64,000 nt of DNA from Telluria mixta (GTDB taxonomy: Bacteria > Pseudomonadota > Gammaproteobacteria > Burkholderiales > Burkholderiaceae_D), in the NCBI RefSeq assembly GCF_029223865.1, contig NZ_CP119520.1:6944001-7008000 (forward strand), in the 5' to 3' direction. Below are positions 48,961 to 57,299 of this stretch, piece by piece. The notes under the pieces were generated by a model. That model searched no databases. It saw only the letters and a list, made by a program, of their open reading frames with translations, and was not told where the DNA came from. Made by a program: the position numbers and the translations under genes. The number at the start of each line of letters is the position of its first letter. The first letter of the stretch is position 1.

Positions 48961-49017
48961 GCCATACCGTCTAATACCTTTTTATCCCATTGCCAATACC
49001 TTTAAAGCATGACTAAA
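48961..49017 (-). promoter_or_regulatory. Conserved upstream element A (lower meta pathway)
   Basis: On the minus strand blocks TATTGGCAATGGGATA and GGTATTAGACGGTATGGC match those of the element at 41999-42066, in the same order with a slightly shorter middle. It lies about 75 bp upstream of dmpC and suggests a second promoter for the lower pathway, shared in control with the envelope genes. No -24/-12 sequence is found here. Confidence 0.6.
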
Positions 49018-49069
49018 GACAGGTAAGGCTGTCTGCCCCTGTACTGGCTGCCTTAGCTCAAGGCAGCGC

Positions 49070-50131
49070 TTACAAGGATTTGAAAAACGGGCTACGCACC
49101 TGTTGCGCGTCGGCAGCGGAGAAAAATTTCTCCGTGTAGATATCACGCTCGAATAAACGTCCTTGAATCAGGGTCGTGATACATGCGTCGATCATTGGCG
49201 GTGGTCCACACAGGTATGCTTTTTGGCCTCGGAAGTCGTTGTTGAAGTGTTCCTTCGCCACGTCATGCACATAGCCGCGTGCACCTGTCCAGCCATCGCC
49301 GTCCTGCGCGCCGGACAGCGTGGGCAAATAAGTGAAATTTGGATATTGGACAGCTAATTCCACAAAGTCCTTGTGGTAATACAGCTCATCTAAAGTGCGG
49401 GCGCCATACACCAGTGTGATCGGTGTGGTGCAACCGTTCTCGAGGAGATCGAGAATCATCGAACGCGGACTCGACAATCCCGACCCTCCCGCCAGGAACA
49501 AGTTCGGAAGTTTGGCCGATTTGCGTACGAAGAACCTTCCGTAGGGCCCGCTCAAGCTGATACGGTCCCCGACAGCAAGTTCATTGTGTATCCAGCCGGT
49601 AACTCTTCCTCCTGGTACATGACGAATGTTGAGCTCGATCTCGCCGCGTTCAGAAGGAGAATTTGCAAGTGAGAAGGCACGCCGGGTTTCACCGTCAGCG
49701 CTATTGAGGTTGATATACTGGCCGGCTTGAAACTTCATCCCTTCCGGATGATCGAGCCTGATCCACACGCCTTTAATGGTTGGCGTGAGGTTCTCAATTC
49801 GACTGACCACGCCATCGAAGTCCCTGACTGGCAATTCGAGGGCGTCCGGGTCCTCTTCGATGTCTGCCTCGATAGTTACGTCGCTCTGCAAGGTCGCGCA
49901 ACAGGCGAGACATTTCTGCTCGGTGCGCTCGAAATCCATGAGAGCGAACAATGAAGCCTCGCCGTGGTCAACTTCGCCGTCCAGAACCTGCACTTTGCAA
50001 GTCGCGCACACGCCGTGGCAGCAAGCGTGAGGCAGGTACAGACCCTCGCGCAAGCTAGCGTCAAGAATGGTTTGCCCGTCTTGCACTTCGATCGTGCGGC
50101 CCAGCGGTTCGATCGTTAGTTGATAACTCAT
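49070..50131 (-). CDS. dmpP: Phenol hydroxylase reductase component (P5)
   Basis: This 353-residue reductase has an N-terminal plant-type [2Fe-2S] domain (C37, C42, C45 in HACCHGVCATC and a cysteine in CLACC near 74-78), an FAD domain (RRAFSLANSP) and an NAD domain (LYLAGGSG-like LFLAGGSGLSSPRSM, YLCGPPPMIDA). It carries electrons from NADH to the diiron hydroxylase. It is the last gene of the dmpKLMNOP set and 15 bp after dmpO. Confidence 0.96.
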   Translation of the reverse strand: MSYQLTIEPLGRTIEVQDGQTILDASLREGLYLPHACCHGVCATCKVQVLDGEVDHGEASLFALMDFERTEQKCLACCATLQSDVTIEADIEEDPDALELPVRDFDGVVSRIENLTPTIKGVWIRLDHPEGMKFQAGQYINLNSADGETRRAFSLANSPSERGEIELNIRHVPGGRVTGWIHNELAVGDRISLSGPYGRFFVRKSAKLPNLFLAGGSGLSSPRSMILDLLENGCTTPITLVYGARTLDELYYHKDFVELAVQYPNFTYLPTLSGAQDGDGWTGARGYVHDVAKEHFNNDFRGQKAYLCGPPPMIDACITTLIQGRLFERDIYTEKFFSAADAQQVRSPFFKSL

Positions 50132-50146
50132 CTTTAAACTTCTCCG

Positions 50147-50506
50147 TTAGATCCCTACGCCACCCAGGCCCTCGAGGCCAGGCGTTTGGAGACGCAGGAC
50201 ATCTTTGTGATCGAGTCCGTTGGCAGCGAGCGTTTTTTCCAAATCAGGTTCAAACGGCTGGCCAGACTTCAACCATTTAGCCTCTTCCCAGTTGATGCTC
50301 GCGAAGTCGGGATGTTCGGAAAATGCGACCGGCAGATGAACCTCGCACAAATCGCGGAAGCGGGTGTCAGGTGGCAGGCAAAACTGGGCGGGCGCGAAGA
50401 ACAACAAGTGCTTGTCCCAGCCGACATAAAGTAACTGGGCACCATGAAACTTTTCTTTACGATCTTTGATATCGATTGGATAGGGAGTAACTGAGACGAC
50501 AGACAT
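50147..50506 (-). CDS. dmpO: Phenol hydroxylase subunit P4
   Basis: This 119-residue small (gamma) subunit of the multicomponent phenol hydroxylase begins VVSVTPYPIDIKDRKEKFHG and contains GWDKHLLFFAPAQFC, typical for DmpO/PhO family members. It has no catalytic residues and packs on the hydroxylase oligomer with DmpL and DmpN. It lies between dmpN and dmpP with 9 and 15 bp gaps. Confidence 0.95.
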   Translation of the reverse strand: MSVVSVTPYPIDIKDRKEKFHGAQLLYVGWDKHLLFFAPAQFCLPPDTRFRDLCEVHLPVAFSEHPDFASINWEEAKWLKSGQPFEPDLEKTLAANGLDHKDVLRLQTPGLEGLGGVGI

Positions 50507-50515
50507 GACTGCTCC

Positions 50516-52063
50516 TTAGTTTTTAGTGGACGCTTCACGCCAAGCGGCGAAGTTCTTCTGGTCTTCCGAACCGTCGAAGTCCAGGTTGTCCGTGCCATGA
50601 CGAAGATTCCAATGTTTCATAAGGGAAGCAATTGGATCGAAACCCGGCGCAGTTGGGTCGTCACCCTCGGCAAAGCAGTTGCCCATTGCAATCTGATGCG
50701 CCGGCAGCCAGGCCTGTGAATACTTCTCAGGCTCCTTCTCGAAGATGCACTTGCAGTGATCCGAGCAAAAATGGAACTTGTTGCCGCTGTAGGTTGTCTC
50801 TCGATAAGCAATCGTGGTGGGATCGTCCGGTTCAGTAAACAACAGGGGAATCTGGCAGGTCTGGCACAGCATCGGCATCGTCTTGCTGTAAAAGCGCTCG
50901 CCCTTCTCGGCGCGTTCGCGCAAGAGGTCAAAACGTGGGCGATAATATTTATCGAAGGTAGTAGGATATTTCGATGACAGCCAGTCAAGCTCATCCTCGC
51001 TAGGCAGCCAGGTGTGGAAATTTGTCATTGCACCGGCGCTATAGAATGACAACCATGCTTGGTGCGAAATGTGGTCCTGTTCCTTGCGAATCTGCTCGAC
51101 ACATGTCGGAATCTTGATCCCGTAGCGCGCCAGGTCATTGAACAGCGCCATGCCGTTTTCCTCGAAATAGATATGCCAGGCTTCCTTCCAGCTCATTACT
51201 CGCTTCGGGAGCATATAGTCCATCATCATGGCCACCAGCGTCAGCACGCGGACACCGCGCCATGTCCATTTATCAATCCATCCCTGAACGATGGGCAGGT
51301 TATTGGGATCTTGCTCGAGCATGAATTTGATAAACTCGAGTCCTAGCGTCATATGGCGTGCTTCGTCCGACTGGGCGGAAAAGCCGAACGTCATCGCGGC
51401 CATGTCGCCATTAAAAGCTGCCCCAGAGATAAACGGAACGAAGACCAGGTTGGTCAGGACATACTCGAACGAAAAACCGATTGCGGTGATGAATTCGAAT
51501 GGACCGGCAGTCGTGGCGTCTTCGAAGAACGATTTCGCCACCGACAGGTACCACATATGGTCATTCATGTGACGCCAGTCGTGCATACCGTTGTAGAACT
51601 TGTTGTAGTTCGACAGCGAATGGATCTGCGTTTGTGCATGACGAATTTCATCAATCGACTGCATTTGACAAGCAACGGAAGGACCGACGCCGCGCATCTG
51701 ACGACCGATATGAGCAAAACCGCGATGCGAAGCATATTCCAGCGACGGGAATGCCGAAAGCATCAGCTTGAGGGCATTGATGTAACGAGCGTCTGTTACG
51801 CTAAGATGCCCGTTGTTTTGCGCGAAGGCATCAATAATCGCATAAAGCTTTTTTTCCTTTTCAGCCTGGTATTTCCAGTAAGAATCCATCGTCAGACGGA
51901 ATGGGTCTTCCCATTTGTCCCAGTCGTGGATCTTGATCCCTTCGAACTTCATGTAGGGATAGACATCGTCCATCGATTCATACGTGGTCTCCCAACCGAG
52001 GTCGCGCGTCATCAACGCATATTTTTCTTTTAAACCCAGTTTTTTCTTGACTTGCATGTCCAT
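50516..52063 (-). CDS. dmpN: Phenol hydroxylase large (diiron) subunit P3
   Basis: This 515-residue catalytic subunit has two diiron motifs: E139-x-x-H142 (DEIRH) and E234-x-x-H237 (DEARH). The C-terminal part has a zinc-ribbon/YHS-like segment with CQTCQIPLL and FCSDHCKCIFE. It hydroxylates phenol (and perhaps cresols or benzene) to catechol using O2. Start is supported by an AGGAGA box. Length matches DmpN. Confidence 0.97.
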   Translation of the reverse strand: MDMQVKKKLGLKEKYALMTRDLGWETTYESMDDVYPYMKFEGIKIHDWDKWEDPFRLTMDSYWKYQAEKEKKLYAIIDAFAQNNGHLSVTDARYINALKLMLSAFPSLEYASHRGFAHIGRQMRGVGPSVACQMQSIDEIRHAQTQIHSLSNYNKFYNGMHDWRHMNDHMWYLSVAKSFFEDATTAGPFEFITAIGFSFEYVLTNLVFVPFISGAAFNGDMAAMTFGFSAQSDEARHMTLGLEFIKFMLEQDPNNLPIVQGWIDKWTWRGVRVLTLVAMMMDYMLPKRVMSWKEAWHIYFEENGMALFNDLARYGIKIPTCVEQIRKEQDHISHQAWLSFYSAGAMTNFHTWLPSEDELDWLSSKYPTTFDKYYRPRFDLLRERAEKGERFYSKTMPMLCQTCQIPLLFTEPDDPTTIAYRETTYSGNKFHFCSDHCKCIFEKEPEKYSQAWLPAHQIAMGNCFAEGDDPTAPGFDPIASLMKHWNLRHGTDNLDFDGSEDQKNFAAWREASTKN

Positions 52064-52094
52064 TCGAGTCTCCTGATAGTGTGTCGTTAAGTGA

Positions 52095-52361
52095 TCAATC
52101 CCAGTAGAGCGTAAACTCTTCGTCGGTTTCCTCGACGTGACCGGAAATACTGATCAAATGCAGTTGTAACTCCTGAAGATCGAAATCGCGCCCGATCTTC
52201 TCCTCGACAGTGCCGCGGCGCACGGTCAGTCGGCCTGGCACGTCGACCTTGAACATAGCCGGCTGCTCATTGACCGAAGCGGTCGGATTGTCCGCAACAA
52301 TAGCCTCGACAATGGCGCGACTGTCGTCGCTGGTTTGCAAAGCGATAAATACATTGAACAT
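52095..52361 (-). CDS. dmpM: Phenol hydroxylase regulatory subunit P2
   Basis: This 88-residue coupling (effector) protein has no cofactor and begins FNVFIALQTSDDSRAIVEAI. It binds the hydroxylase and tunes diiron reactivity. ATG 52361 follows AAGGCC-type sequence 10 bp after the dmpL stop; the longer open frame to 52418 overlaps dmpL and is not needed. Length fits the family (about 90 residues). Confidence 0.94.
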   Translation of the reverse strand: MFNVFIALQTSDDSRAIVEAIVADNPTASVNEQPAMFKVDVPGRLTVRRGTVEEKIGRDFDLQELQLHLISISGHVEETDEEFTLYWD

Positions 52362-52371
52362 GTCAGGGCCT

Positions 52372-53367
52372 TTACACCGAGAGGCCGAGCCGGGCGGCGC
52401 GAGCATTGAAATTGTCAACCACCAGGTTCAAAGTAGCGTTTGCGTCGCACTTCAGCGCCATCGTCGCCAGCGGAGCCAAGGCTTCGATAGCGCGCTCACG
52501 CCAGTGCACTGTCCATTGCGACAACAGCGCCTTGTTCTCTTCGGATTCAGCAGCCGCGGTCTTGATACAGGAGTCAACCCATTTTTGGGTTTCGCCATAC
52601 CAGTCGCTCATGAACGAGGTGAGCATTGCTACAGGCGCTGCGCCTGTTGACGTCATCCGTTTATCGACAATGTTTTGGTACACCAATGGGTACAGCAAAC
52701 CGTCCAGGGCGAAGTTTTGAGCGACGAATAACTCGAAAAAGTCCTTCTTAACCAGCAGGTTTTCAGCGTACCGGCGTAATGGCTGCCAGGTACCGCTACT
52801 CAACCAGTCGCTCTTTGCCTTGACCAGCGCGTCCGCGTCTGACAACAGGAGGCCGACTCGAGTCAAATACTGCGCGATACCAAGCTGGTCCATTGCATGA
52901 AAACAGCACGGCTGGGTAATCGCGGCCCCATATCCATAGGCCGCAATAAAAATATTGTTCAGATTGCCTCCCCAAGCCAAATGGCGCAAAGGCAAAAGCA
53001 GATCGAGCGCGAGTTGACATGTTTCAGGCGCGAGCGAATCCGCCAGGTCGCGCGATTCGACGAAGGTGAAGCTGGCGTCGGCTGCCTCATGTTGTTTCGC
53101 GCGCGCTATGGTGTAGGTGGCGTAGTAAAACTGACGCGGATCCTTCAATGCGTACCAATCCTTCATGACGACCTTCGTGCGGCTCGCATCGAATAGTTCG
53201 TGCTCAGGGTCCCATGTCGGACGGTAATGGAAGTTGTGCGTCGACTGCAGGTCAAACGTTCCCTCTTGGTAACGAGTCGCGGGCTTATCTGCACCCAGAC
53301 GCTTGGCAATGTGGTCGAAAGTGTGCCGAAGGGGCTTGATATTGACGGTGCGTAGATCGATTTGCAT
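52372..53367 (-). CDS. dmpL: Phenol hydroxylase beta-type subunit P1
   Basis: This 331-residue structural subunit of the hydroxylase is related to DmpN in fold but without the iron ligands. It begins QIDLRTVNIKPLRHTFDHIA and contains RPTWDPEHELFD and FNYYATYT-like DPRQFYYATYTIAR, typical for this subunit. It forms the (alpha-beta-gamma)2 complex with DmpN and DmpO. Normal length and position. Confidence 0.96.
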   Translation of the reverse strand: MQIDLRTVNIKPLRHTFDHIAKRLGADKPATRYQEGTFDLQSTHNFHYRPTWDPEHELFDASRTKVVMKDWYALKDPRQFYYATYTIARAKQHEAADASFTFVESRDLADSLAPETCQLALDLLLPLRHLAWGGNLNNIFIAAYGYGAAITQPCCFHAMDQLGIAQYLTRVGLLLSDADALVKAKSDWLSSGTWQPLRRYAENLLVKKDFFELFVAQNFALDGLLYPLVYQNIVDKRMTSTGAAPVAMLTSFMSDWYGETQKWVDSCIKTAAAESEENKALLSQWTVHWRERAIEALAPLATMALKCDANATLNLVVDNFNARAARLGLSV

Positions 53368-53413
53368 AGATGCTCCTAGTTGTTATCGTTTTGCTTTTCG
53401 GACGGTGATACAG

Positions 53414-53701
53414 TTACTGGTTTGATTTGAATCGCGCGGTAGTCGCATCGTGCAAGCTCCACGACCAATCTTCCTCCCCTGGCTTTACGATCTTGTCGCC
53501 TTGCAATAGCGTGACTTGATTGTCTTCGCAGAAGGCAATAAATGCGCTGCGCTGCAAAATCAGCTCTGCAAACAGCTCGGTCTCTCCAATGGCGAACTCG
53601 AACTCGACGAAGCCGTCGCCGCGTTCACCGCGAACGCGGACGAATTTACGAGTGGTATCGAAGCCGGTTTCCTGCGCATGGTCTTGGCCGACAGGGCTCA
53701 T
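53414..53701 (-). CDS. dmpK: Phenol hydroxylase assembly subunit P0
   Basis: This 95-residue protein contains TTRKFVRVRGERGDGFVEFEFAIG (positions about 16-39) and VTLLQGDKIV, typical for DmpK, which assists iron loading and assembly of the oxygenase but is not needed for turnover. It overlaps the ferredoxin gene upstream by four bases and lies 46 bp before dmpL. Confidence 0.93.
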   Translation of the reverse strand: MSPVGQDHAQETGFDTTRKFVRVRGERGDGFVEFEFAIGETELFAELILQRSAFIAFCEDNQVTLLQGDKIVKPGEEDWSWSLHDATTARFKSNQ

Positions 53702-54081
53702 AGGGTCCTCCCGGTCCTGTCGGTCGCTAAACGTTCACTTAGCTTGCCGATTACACGAACTTCAATGTCGCTTTGCGGGCAGATACAGCAAGCCAGGACG
53801 TTGTGCGCAAGCTCATCGGCTTCGCTGACCCGATTACGGCTCATGGGCTTCAACTTGGCAAAGCGCCCCGACCTCACGGTGACTTTGCAAATGCCGCAAC
53901 CTCCACCGCGGCATCCGACGGGAACCCCTTTTTTTCCGGTACGGACAAGTGCCGCCAGTACGCTTTCATCGGCGCGGCAGGCTACGGTCTCATCTGTGTC
54001 TTGAAACCGTACGAGATAGAAACGAGCTGAAGCAGGCGGAAGGTCGCCAACTGACGCTGTCTCTGAATGAAAAGTGAGCAT
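53698..54081 (-). CDS. Plant-type [2Fe-2S] ferredoxin (XylT/DmpQ-like)
   Basis: This 127-residue ferredoxin has the cluster motif GCRGGGCGICKV (three cysteines) and a fourth ligand in VLACCICPQ. DmpQ/XylT ferredoxins reduce and reactivate catechol 2,3-dioxygenase oxidised at its iron. Here it is the first gene behind the sigma-54 promoter and overlaps dmpK, rather than sitting between dmpP and dmpB as in the classic operons. It has about 20 extra residues at the N-terminus. A role as an extra electron donor is not excluded. Confidence 0.88.
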   Translation of the reverse strand: MLTFHSETASVGDLPPASARFYLVRFQDTDETVACRADESVLAALVRTGKKGVPVGCRGGGCGICKVTVRSGRFAKLKPMSRNRVSEADELAHNVLACCICPQSDIEVRVIGKLSERLATDRTGRTL

Positions 54082-54153
54082 TGATGTCTCCTGAGAACTC
54101 GCAACGGTCGCGTCTGGTCTATTCAGACCCCGCGACTTCTGTTCTCATGGGGA

Positions 54154-54168
54154 GCAACAAGCGTGCCA
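54154..54168 (-). promoter_or_regulatory. Sigma-54 promoter of the phenol hydroxylase operon
   Basis: On the minus strand TGGCAC, five bases (GCTTG), TTGC: an exact -24/-12 match. The expected start is near 54142, about 60 bases before the ferredoxin ATG. Confidence 0.9.
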
Positions 54169-54230
54169 ATACGTAAGCCACTGAATTAACAGGACTTTTT
54201 GTTTATTAGGCTTGTGAGGAGATGCCTTAC

Positions 54231-54282
54231 CTGACGATTTCGTCTCGTCAGGCAAACGCGGGCGACCATTTGGTCACCCGCG
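54231..54282 (-). promoter_or_regulatory. Paired upstream activator sites (DmpR-type UAS)
   Basis: On the plus strand CTGACGATTTCGTCTC starts at 54231 and GCGACCATTTGGTCAC at 54262, 31 bp apart. Each is the core of a larger inverted repeat (CCTGACGA/TCGTCAGG, and a 12-bp-arm repeat at 54257-54282). The nearer centre is 84.5 bp from the -12 cytosine. They directly follow the dmpR stop codon and may also act as its terminator. Confidence 0.75.
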
Positions 54283-54290
54283 CCAACTGG

Positions 54291-55982
54291 CTATTGATCG
54301 TCGTGCGACGGGGCGTCGATTTGGTGGCGGGAGCACCGGTAGGATAACTGGCGGCGGGTGATACCAAGCATACGCGCTGCATGGGTAAAATTGCCCTCAG
54401 CTTTTTTCAGGGCCAGCTTGAGCAATTTTTGCTCATGTAGCTCAAAGTCGAAGTCCTCCTCCAGCAGCTGCTCGTAAAGTTCCTCACGGGCTCGGTCGCT
54501 CTTGTCCGCAAGACATCCGTTACCGGCAAGGTTCATGCCTTCAGCCATGGACTGCGGCACGATCGCGAACAGGTGATTTATTTCGATATAACCGCCGTTG
54601 GGCACGAGAAGAACACCGCGTTCGATCACGTTCTCCAACTCGCGTATGTTGCCCGGCCATGAATGTTGAGCAAGCATCTCCCTCGCACGGTCCGTCACGC
54701 CCCTTACCTTCTTTTGGTAACGCTGACTATTCTTTTCGATTAATGAATCGATCAACAGCGACAGGTCGGCCGGACGTTCACGTAGCGGCGGGATGACAAC
54801 CGGGAAAGTGGCCAACCGATAATACAAATCGGCACGAAAACGACCTTCGACGATCGCTCGCTGCAAGTCGACGTTGGTGGCCGCAACTAGGCGCACATCC
54901 ACTTTGCGCACGTTTTCGTCACCAAGCCGCTCTACTTCTCCCGTCTGCAAAACACGCAATAACTTGACCTGGGCTGCCTGACTCATGTCCCCGATCTCAT
55001 CGAGGAAAAGCGTCCCGCCGTTGGCGCGTTCGAACCGGCCCGGACGGGATTGCTCCGCTCCCGTATATGCCCCTTTGGTCACGCCAAACAGCTCAGACTC
55101 GATCAGGTCGTGCGGAATGGCAGAACAATTGACAGCAATGAATGGTTTATTTGCCCGCGGACCGTTTTCATGCAGCCAGCGGGCAAACCGCTCTTTGCCT
55201 ACTCCGGTTTCGCCGAGAAGCAGAACGTTGATTGTGGTTGCTGCAGCCTGGCTCAATAAATTGAATGCTTCGCGGAACCCGACGGACACGCCGATGAGGC
55301 TGCCAGGGTCGCGGTGTTTACGTAGTGTGGCTCTCAGGTCAGCCACTTCCTGCTTAAGTTCCTTGAGCTCGGCAACAATATTGTCCGGGCTGAAGTAGCT
55401 CAGGTATGCAGGATCGTTCCAATCCTCGGCGAGCCGCCCTTCGATAAGACAATGGTCGGCACCGCAAGCAGTGCATTGAGTCTCCTTGAAGACCACGAAG
55501 CGGTTCATGAAGGCTGAAGCGTATCCGGACGCGTACCCGATCTGGCTCCAGCAAGCGTGCTCATCGCCCACGCCGAACAACTGGACATGCGATTCTGCTT
55601 CCCACGACGAATCCCATCTGAACGTACCGTTAAAGGTGCCGGAATCGATATTGATGTCGGATCGAAGCTTTGTTGCTTTGACCATACCCTCCAGCATGTG
55701 CATTTCCCTGCCCGCAAGGAAGATCTCTTCGAGCGTATCGTCGCCAACAAGTTTCTTGACCAGCTCCGCGTCCTTTCTTCCTGACGCAAACCCCATGCGC
55801 GCCAGCAGTCCGCGTGCCCGCTCGGTACCGAGAGAGTCAAACAGTTCCTTACGGAGCGCCCCAAACGCGTGTGTATGTAAAAGCAACATACGGTGCTCCC
55901 CGAACCAGATCTTGCCATTCTCGGGGTCGAAACGCAGGCGCATCCGTAGGCGCAAGCGTTCAATCAAATCCGACGACTTCAT
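54291..55982 (-). CDS. dmpR: DmpR/PoxR-type sigma-54-dependent activator
   Basis: This 563-residue protein, the same length as DmpR, has an N-terminal V4R/XylR_N effector domain with the zinc-type ETQCTACGADHC segment. The central AAA+ domain has Walker A GETGVGKE, the sigma-54 contact loop GAYTGA (variant of GAFTGA) and Walker B GGTLFLDEI. The Fis-type helix-turn-helix is THAARMLGITRRQLSYR. It should sense phenols and activate the -24/-12 promoters in the window. ATG 55982 follows GAAGGAGA; the longer frame to 56078 lacks family resemblance. It lies directly upstream of the hydroxylase operon in the same orientation. Confidence 0.94.
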   Translation of the reverse strand: MKSSDLIERLRLRMRLRFDPENGKIWFGEHRMLLLHTHAFGALRKELFDSLGTERARGLLARMGFASGRKDAELVKKLVGDDTLEEIFLAGREMHMLEGMVKATKLRSDINIDSGTFNGTFRWDSSWEAESHVQLFGVGDEHACWSQIGYASGYASAFMNRFVVFKETQCTACGADHCLIEGRLAEDWNDPAYLSYFSPDNIVAELKELKQEVADLRATLRKHRDPGSLIGVSVGFREAFNLLSQAAATTINVLLLGETGVGKERFARWLHENGPRANKPFIAVNCSAIPHDLIESELFGVTKGAYTGAEQSRPGRFERANGGTLFLDEIGDMSQAAQVKLLRVLQTGEVERLGDENVRKVDVRLVAATNVDLQRAIVEGRFRADLYYRLATFPVVIPPLRERPADLSLLIDSLIEKNSQRYQKKVRGVTDRAREMLAQHSWPGNIRELENVIERGVLLVPNGGYIEINHLFAIVPQSMAEGMNLAGNGCLADKSDRAREELYEQLLEEDFDFELHEQKLLKLALKKAEGNFTHAARMLGITRRQLSYRCSRHQIDAPSHDDQ

Positions 55983-56116
55983 CCTGTCTCCTTCAATATA
56001 TTTTTTGCAATCTATGCCGGTCGCATGATGTACATACAAGCAGATGTTGCATATGGGGAACGTCAACGGTGCCCGCAAACAGCGGCGAGCCCGATAATCC
56101 GCTTACGACTCACGTT

Positions 56117-56131
56117 TTGATTATGAATCAA
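56117..56131. promoter_or_regulatory. Dyad in the dmpR-lysR divergent region
   Basis: TTGATT-ATG-AATCAA is a perfect 6-bp-arm repeat 135 bp upstream of dmpR. Its TTGAT...ATCAA frame resembles XylR/DmpR-class sites, so it may serve regulator autogenous control, but it lacks the 31-bp partner. Confidence 0.4.
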
Positions 56132-56161
56132 GGATGAATTTCATAGGCAAAAAACCGTCAC

Positions 56162-56182
56162 TAGTTGCAATTAGAGCAACTA
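56162..56182. promoter_or_regulatory. Probable LysR-type operator
   Basis: TAGTTGC and GCAACTA flank seven bases (AATTAGA), giving the T-N11-A type dyad expected for LysR regulators, about 170 bp upstream of the divergent lysR gene and 180 bp upstream of dmpR. The rest of the 55983-56351 gap holds no gene. Confidence 0.5.
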
Positions 56183-56351
56183 AATTACCTATTACTCTTT
56201 CCGGCTCGCTTTTCAAAGTTATAATTTGGCGGCAGGTCGACGCTGCATCGCCTGTCGTCGCTCGCTCGAGCTCGTACTGTGCCATGTCATTTTTGACACC
56301 CGTCTGTCGCGGTCTCGATGAACATGTCTGTAGGCGTTACAAGGAAGCGGT

Positions 56352-57266
56352 ATGGATTTCCGTCACATGAAATACTTCATCGCGGTCGCACAAGAGCTGA
56401 ATTTCAGTCGTGCCGCCGTCGCTCTTAATATTTCACAGCCCCCGCTCACGCGCCAGATCCAGCAGTTAGAAGAGGAAGTTGGTGCCCAGTTGTTCATCCG
56501 CACGTCCAAGGGAGTCGAGTTGACCCAGGCTGGTCGCATCCTGCTGGAAGAAGGGCTGAACATCCGCTCGATGATCGAACAGACCGCTGAACGAACGCGG
56601 CAGGCCGGGCGGGGGGAAATCGGACGGATCGACATCGGTATCTTTGGCTCGGGCACATTCGACGTCATACCTCAGTTGCTGTTGCGTTTTCGCAACACTT
56701 ATCCCAACGTGAATGTGGTTCTCCACACGATGGCCAAGAGCGAACAGATTGAAGCGCTGCGACAGCGGCGGATCACGGTCGGGTTCAACCGCTTGCTTGA
56801 CCCTTGTACAGACATCACCGTGGAGCGCGTCACGACCGAGGCAATCATGGTCGCGGTGAACGCTCTGCATCCGTTGGCCAAGGAAACGTCGATTCCCCTA
56901 CAGGCATTGAAAGGCCAGCCAATGGTCATGTTCCCAACTGGCCATCGTCCAAATTTCATCGACAAGATTATCGAACTTTGCAGCAGAGAGGGCTTCTTGC
57001 CTAACGTATCGCAAGAGACCACTGACGCGCTGACTGGAATTGCACTTGTCGCCAGCGGCCTTGGCCTCTCGCTGGTGGCAGAATCCGCCGCGCGGCTTCA
57101 ATTACCCGGTGTTGTGTATCGTCCTCTCAAAGATGCTCCGCAAGCAGTCGTCGACCTGAGCTGCATATATCGTCCGGACGATACGTCGCCAACCCTCATG
57201 CGGTTTCTCGAAGTCGTTCGCCAGTATTCGAAGGAAGTTGACGCAGGCGCGGAGCACGCGGCTTGA
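56352..57266 (+). CDS. LysR-family transcriptional regulator
   Basis: This 304-residue regulator has the N-terminal winged helix (MKYFIAVAQELNFSRAAVAL, LNISQPPLTRQIQQLEEEVG) and a periplasmic-binding-protein-like effector domain. It is divergent from dmpR across 369 bp. LysR proteins of this subgroup (BenM/CatR-like) often sense ring-cleavage products or aromatic acids; it might control the lower pathway through the conserved elements at 48961 and 41999, which have no sigma-54 motif. That link is inference only. ATG 56352 has an AAGGAAG box. Confidence 0.93.
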   Translation: MDFRHMKYFIAVAQELNFSRAAVALNISQPPLTRQIQQLEEEVGAQLFIRTSKGVELTQAGRILLEEGLNIRSMIEQTAERTRQAGRGEIGRIDIGIFGSGTFDVIPQLLLRFRNTYPNVNVVLHTMAKSEQIEALRQRRITVGFNRLLDPCTDITVERVTTEAIMVAVNALHPLAKETSIPLQALKGQPMVMFPTGHRPNFIDKIIELCSREGFLPNVSQETTDALTGIALVASGLGLSLVAESAARLQLPGVVYRPLKDAPQAVVDLSCIYRPDDTSPTLMRFLEVVRQYSKEVDAGAEHAA

Positions 57267-57299
57267 ACGTCAGAGCTGGCTGCCGGCTCAAGGGAAACG

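Noticed and set aside
54257..54282. The 12-bp-arm repeat after dmpR as a simple terminator
   Set aside because: There is no T-run, and its position and 31-bp partner match the activator-site pairs; a double role is still possible.
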